A stretch of DNA of 64,000 nucleotides, taken from positions 1 to 64,000 of the forward strand of contig NZ_SCWF01000009.1 of NCBI RefSeq assembly GCF_004359575.1, in the 5' to 3' direction. Position numbers and translations under genes: made by a program. Below are positions 63,649 through 64,000 of this stretch, in pieces. The notes beneath the pieces are model-generated. The model made no database searches, had not been told where the DNA came from, and worked only from the letters and a program-made list of their open reading frames with translations. Each line of letters begins with the position of its first letter. Position 1 is the first letter of the stretch. The stretch is from Macrococcus bovicus (GTDB taxonomy: Bacteria > Bacillota > Bacilli > Staphylococcales > Staphylococcaceae).

Positions 63649-63821
63649 AAATAAATATTTATCAGTGCTTCAACTTCATGTTTCCAGAAGAAACGGTCCA
63701 ACTTATTTTTATGGACCACTTGTATGAAGTCATTGGTCAGCCACATGGAAAGGGTTTGAGGGGGTACGCCCATATCATAAATTTCATTCGCAGTAACAAA
63801 TGCATCACGATGAGATTCCAT
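63639..63821 (-). CDS. Small MerR/excisionase-like helix-turn-helix protein
   Basis: 60 residues. VTANEIYDMGVPPQTLSMWLTND is a helix-turn-helix followed by a wing-like VHKNKLDRFFWKHEVEALI, as in MerR/HTH_17 DNA-binding modules. AGAAGGTG precedes the ATG. It starts 11 bp after the ABC ATPase gene on the same strand, so it may regulate or accompany that transporter. Confidence 0.65.
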   Translation of the reverse strand: MESHRDAFVTANEIYDMGVPPQTLSMWLTNDFIQVVHKNKLDRFFWKHEVEALINIYLKN

Positions 63822-63832
63822 TTTTTCACCTT

Positions 63833-64000
63833 CTAATTGATTCTATTCAAATAACCATCTTTCATTTCATACACTTTATCAAAGTATGGCGTCAGTCGTG
63901 TGTCATGTGTGACGACGATAGCGGCTTTCTCCATACTCTTGACTTCATCACGAATCAGTTCAATGACAGCGAATGCTTTTTCACTATCCAGACTTGCGGT
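63833..64000 (-). CDS. ABC transporter ATPase, C-terminal 55 residues (partial)
   Basis: Open to the window edge; starts mid-protein in TASLDSEKAF (D-loop after Walker B), then the H-loop VVTHDTRLTPYFDKVYEMKDG and the end YLNRIN. This matches the tail of MacB/LolD-type ATPases, such as the haem exporter HrtA. The upstream (rightward) part and any permease are outside the window. Confidence 0.85.
   Translation of the reverse strand, partial: TASLDSEKAFAVIELIRDEVKSMEKAAIVVTHDTRLTPYFDKVYEMKDGYLNRIN

Overview
This is an oriC-proximal chromosomal segment of a low-to-moderate-GC Gram-positive coccus of the Staphylococcaceae. Evidence is the walRKHIJ-rlmH block, the purA/dnaB/rplI/gdpP and serS/gyrA/gyrB/recF/dnaN/dnaA order, an accessory element inserted at the 3' end of rlmH as SCC elements do, and an xpt-pbuX-guaB-guaA operon. 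An uninterrupted noc-parA-parB-mscS-ychF-rpsF-ssb-rpsR block that keeps a ParA (Soj) gene, which Staphylococcus aureus lacks, points to Macrococcus or a close relative rather than Staphylococcus. Species is not determined.

Region 1 (1-9371) is AT-rich accessory DNA downstream of rlmH. It holds the end of an IS30-family transposase, a PIN-like protein with a zinc-ribbon tail, a remnant of an abortive-infection C-terminal domain, a small membrane-anchored protein, a short XRE regulator convergent with a HEPN-like gene preceded by a tiny ORF, a Nudix fragment, a large unknown zinc-ribbon protein, a gene split by a 140-bp tandem duplication, and a GIY-YIG nuclease. Near-identical 26-bp att-like repeats at 5155-5180 and 9364-9389, with matching terminal inverted repeats, define a 4.2-kb SCC-like element with no ccr recombinase in view. 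DNA to its left may be a second tandem element whose far end lies outside the window.

Region 2 (9372-38475, almost all minus strand) is core: rlmH, a small DnaA-box group, walJ-walI-walH-walK-walR, tRNA-Asp and tRNA-Glu, a YitT-family protein, purA, dnaB, rplI, gdpP, a DUF2232 membrane protein, a YceI protein behind a 33-bp palindrome, serS with a T-box leader, nnrD, gyrA, gyrB, recF, the S4 protein YaaA, a BdbC/BdbD disulfide pair, an ABC-2 exporter, dnaN and dnaA. The dnaA-dnaN gap carries a likely unwinding element; the dnaA-rpmH gap carries many DnaA boxes. Together they form a bipartite oriC.

Region 3 (38945-50727, plus strand) is the right arm: rpmH (too short for most ORF lists), rnpA, jag, mnmE, mnmG, rsmG, noc, parA, parB, an MscS channel, DUF951, ychF, an unknown small protein, rpsF, ssb and rpsR. 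Both arms are transcribed away from oriC.

Region 4 (50838-64000) holds an ATP-grasp ligase resembling enterococcal D-aspartate ligase, a ZIP transporter, a general-stress protein with a convincing SigB promoter, a guanine riboswitch with xpt-pbuX followed by guaB-guaA, an Old Yellow Enzyme oxidoreductase, a GNAT acetyltransferase, a 41-bp GC-rich hairpin repeat array, a carboxylesterase, small membrane proteins, a catalase-fold protein, a small helix-turn-helix protein and the end of an ABC-transporter ATPase gene.

All functions are read from motifs and family knowledge; no database search was run.
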